A DNA stretch of 6,099 bases, taken from contig CAMYLW010000243.1 of the NCBI GenBank assembly GCA_947259475.1, forward strand, positions 1 to 6,099, read 5' to 3'. Shown in pieces: positions 3,879 to 6,099 of the stretch. Position 1 is the first letter of the stretch, and each line of letters begins with the position of its first letter. This DNA is from Thermodesulfobacteriota bacterium. GTDB lineage: Bacteria; Desulfobacterota; Syntrophobacteria; BM002. A model generated the notes under the pieces. That model was not told the origin of the DNA. It saw only the letters and a program-made list of their open reading frames with translations, and made no database searches. Made by a program: the position numbers and the translations under genes.

Positions 3879-6099
3879 TTAGCCACAGCCAGATTTCTTT
3901 TGGGGGGAGTTGTTGGAGCAAGTTGAAAAGAGTTGGCGATCTGTCTGATCCGTGGACCGGGCAGGGTCTTGTGACCGTAAATCGTCCAAGAGAACCATCT
4001 GCGTTTTCGGCTCAAGCTCTCGGAAGGAAATTATCTCACTCGTCTGGGTCTGGTCATCGGGACTGACCCGCAACTTTTTTCTCCGTTTGTTCAGATGGGT
4101 GAGAATCCGACTGGCTAACCGATATTCAGCAAACTGAATGAGATTGGTAGCTGTTCGAAAAAGCAAGTCAGCCATTTCTCTTAGGACTTCGGGATCTTTC
4201 TCTTGCGGTAATACGAGCAAAAGAGGGTCTGTTAGAAGCTCCACCAGACGGGGTTGAGAGCCGAGAACCGGATCGTCCAGCAAGTTTTCGTAGACATTGA
4301 TCACCCTGGTCCGCATCAGGGGAGCCTGATCTGCAAAGTCCTGGAAAAGTTGGTTGATTATCTGCTGAGATAGCTGTTCATCACCTTTTAAAAGGAGGTC
4401 ATTCAACCGTTCTGCCATTGACTTCAGTGAATCATCAGTGAGCTGGGTAACATCCGGCTCTAACGAAACCGGCTCCGGGGCAATCTCCAGCCCTCGCGAC
4501 TCCACAGAAATATGCGAGCCAATCTCGGCAGCAGTCTGAGGCATTACCTCTCCGGGCTCCATTTCGCTCTCTGCAGGTGTGGCCACCACGGGCTCCAGTT
4601 GTCCAGTGGTAACGCCAATGCCAACCCGTTCCTGCATGACGTCGTACAGACGTTGATCGAATAGGATGCCAAATAGTTGTTGCTCTCGGGCAAAACGTCG
4701 CCAAAACTCGCTGTCAAACCCGTCAGGGGGACTCTGGCCAGTGGCACTGATGAAGGCCACCAGTTCACGAACAGAGATTTCCTTTAGAAGGCTCAGGCTG
4801 CGAAGATTGACAGACCCCAGCAACCTCAAAAAACCATCGGCCATGGTTTTGAAATCTGCGGTGTCTATCTTTTGGCCGTTGACCAGTAGAGACTTGCCCA
4901 CCCGGGCCAGCGTAAGGACAGGTCGTCTGGAAAAGAAACCTTTCAGCGCTTGATAGAGGTGCTGAATGGAATACGTAATGGCAGTACTTTCTGGAGGGTA
5001 GAGTTTGATATTGCTGATGGCCGTGAGCAGACATCTCAGCACCTGGGGTATCTCGCTCAGATCCTGCTCATCCAGCCGCTGGTCAACACCGAGCAGTTGG
5101 GCAGTGTCATGCATGGGTGCGGGTCTGCTTTGCTGCTGCGCCATTTCCAGGTCGGCAACGGCTTCATGCTCCTCCGCTGTTGTGGTAGTGTAGCGCACTT
5201 GTCTGAGTTCTATATTAAGCAGACGCTGTTCCGTGGCAAAACGCTTCCAGAAGCGTTGACCGATCATCTTTTTACGTATGCTGCCAAGACCCTCCAGCAT
5301 TGCCGTTAGCTCGTGCTCACCGAAACCCTGAGAAAAGGCAACACCTCTCAGTTCCACCCCAGTGAAGAATTTGATAAAAGCCTCGGCAATGGATTTGAAT
5401 TCAGCAATTTCCAGTGATTCGCCGTTTACCACCAAACCATTTTCCACAATAGTAATAGTGAGCCGTTCGTTGTCAGCCAAAATCTTATTGATGGCTTCCG
5501 TGAGCTGCTGGGTGGAACTAACGATGGCCTTGCTTCCCGGTGGGTAAAGCTTGATGTTGCGAACGCTGGTGAGCAGGGCCCGAATAATTTCAGGAATCTG
5601 GGATAGACTGGCTGGATCCAGGGGCGCATCCTCTGGAACAGTATCTTCAACCTTGTCACCGGTGTAGTTGATCGCTTCTTGGGCATTGAATATGCTGTGG
5701 TCAAGAGCTTGTTGTGAGTCCAGATAAACTCGTGCTTTTTCCTGGTTGGCCGAAAGCTGAAAATGGTAGGCAAGGGTGGCAGCCGAAGGCAACAGGCGTT
5801 GTTCATAAAGGGTTTCTTGGTAATCGCCGATACGCTGGTGCAGTTCCTTTTTTCGATCTTCAGAGATTGCGCCGTAGGTAATCTCCAACACACGCTTGCC
5901 AAGAAAGTTTATCGTGTCATCGTTCATCTGGTAATCTGTACTGATAAGACCCTGAGTTACAGCCTGATCTACAAATTCAAGCACTTCAGTCTCCCTGTTT
6001 TCAGAACTTCCGGTCAGCACGCTGAGAGAGATGTTCTCACCAATTGTGGAGGCCTCGTCCAGTAACTTTTTGCTTTCTTCGTCAAGGGCGGCTATTTTC
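3879..6099 (-). CDS. Large multidomain protein, 5' end outside window: ATPase tail, two NIKLYPP modules, HEAT-like region
   Basis: The frame is open to the right edge, giving at least 739 residues. A GTG at 6020 is internal, because the residues before it continue the domain. Numbering from the edge, residues 1-150 (LDEESKKLLDEA, YGAISEDRKKELHQRI, LAYHFQLSANQEKARVYL) resemble the winged-helix and TPR-like part after the AAA domain in COG3899-type/STAND ATPases. Residues about 160-303 and 344-485 are two copies of one module containing NIKLYPP, a VNG turn, FK..A..F, an FW.RFA.EQ block and a final Y. A proline/glutamate-rich linker (about 490-550) separates them from a HEAT-like helical region (554-676). 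Many conserved hydrophobic positions suggest a soluble scaffold or signalling protein; no membrane segment is visible. The last ~27 residues are rich in Ser, Thr, Asn and Gln and look out of frame, so the C-terminus is probably truncated. Its exact function is unknown. Confidence 0.8.
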   Translation of the reverse strand, partial: KIAALDEESKKLLDEASTIGENISLSVLTGSSENRETEVLEFVDQAVTQGLISTDYQMNDDTINFLGKRVLEITYGAISEDRKKELHQRIGDYQETLYEQRLLPSAATLAYHFQLSANQEKARVYLDSQQALDHSIFNAQEAINYTGDKVEDTVPEDAPLDPASLSQIPEIIRALLTSVRNIKLYPPGSKAIVSSTQQLTEAINKILADNERLTITIVENGLVVNGESLEIAEFKSIAEAFIKFFTGVELRGVAFSQGFGEHELTAMLEGLGSIRKKMIGQRFWKRFATEQRLLNIELRQVRYTTTTAEEHEAVADLEMAQQQSRPAPMHDTAQLLGVDQRLDEQDLSEIPQVLRCLLTAISNIKLYPPESTAITYSIQHLYQALKGFFSRRPVLTLARVGKSLLVNGQKIDTADFKTMADGFLRLLGSVNLRSLSLLKEISVRELVAFISATGQSPPDGFDSEFWRRFAREQQLFGILFDQRLYDVMQERVGIGVTTGQLEPVVATPAESEMEPGEVMPQTAAEIGSHISVESRGLEIAPEPVSLEPDVTQLTDDSLKSMAERLNDLLLKGDEQLSQQIINQLFQDFADQAPLMRTRVINVYENLLDDPVLGSQPRLVELLTDPLLLVLPQEKDPEVLREMADLLFRTATNLIQFAEYRLASRILTHLNKRRKKLRVSPDDQTQTSEIISFRELEPKTQMVLLDDLRSQDPARSTDQTDRQLFSTCSNNSPQKKSGCG

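Noticed and set aside
3932..3952. A third-frame RIRQIAN fragment as a second frameshifted piece of the HEAT region
   Set aside because: Only seven residues fit a HEAT-like pattern, which is too short to separate from chance, although it lies where such a segment would be expected.
5426..5902. A 158-residue minus-strand ORF in another frame of the large gene
   Set aside because: It lies wholly within the large gene, whose own frame shows repeated conserved motifs, and the composition of the alternative product is irregular.

Overview
The window suggests an anaerobic bacterium that uses molybdo- or tungsto-enzymes of the formate dehydrogenase type. It holds a MoeA (molybdenum insertion), an FdhD (sulfuration of formate dehydrogenase) and a class V cysteine desulfurase, next to a large ATPase/HEAT-type protein of a style common in Desulfobacterota-like and other uncultured anaerobes. 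Base composition is balanced, near 50% GC by eye. Shine-Dalgarno sites are weak or absent before most starts, which argues mildly against a typical Firmicute. The lineage cannot be fixed from this sequence.

Layout. Positions 1-167 are non-coding and carry two short degenerate tandem repeats. moeA lies on the plus strand (168-1436). It converges, with a 20-base gap and no visible terminator, on a minus-strand pair: fdhD (3436-2609) then a cysteine desulfurase (2605-1457), separated by only 3 bases. The 113 bases upstream of fdhD hold a well-formed sigma70-type promoter (TTGACA, 17-base spacer, TATGCT), an inverted repeat over its -10 box, a perfect 12-base palindrome just downstream of the predicted start, and a terminator hairpin serving the genes further upstream. 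From 3550 to the right edge, all on the minus strand, lie a small HEAT-repeat ORF and the 3' part of a large gene that runs off the window.

How the genes fit together. The cysteine desulfurase can take sulfur from cysteine, FdhD can pass sulfur to the bis-MGD cofactor of formate dehydrogenase, and MoeA can insert the metal into molybdopterin. The left 3.5 kb therefore reads as a cofactor-maturation cluster. The catalytic formate dehydrogenase itself is not in view.

The large right-hand gene encodes the tail of an AAA/STAND-type ATPase region, then two copies of a module of about 140 residues centred on NIKLYPP, then a HEAT-like helical region. Its C-terminus looks damaged: the last ~27 residues read as out-of-frame sequence, and a typical HEAT C-terminal end sits 50 bases downstream in another frame. 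The points most worth a second look are this broken end, the duplicated NIKLYPP module, the fdhD promoter with its palindromes, the coupled FdhD-desulfurase pair, and the altered motifs in MoeA.
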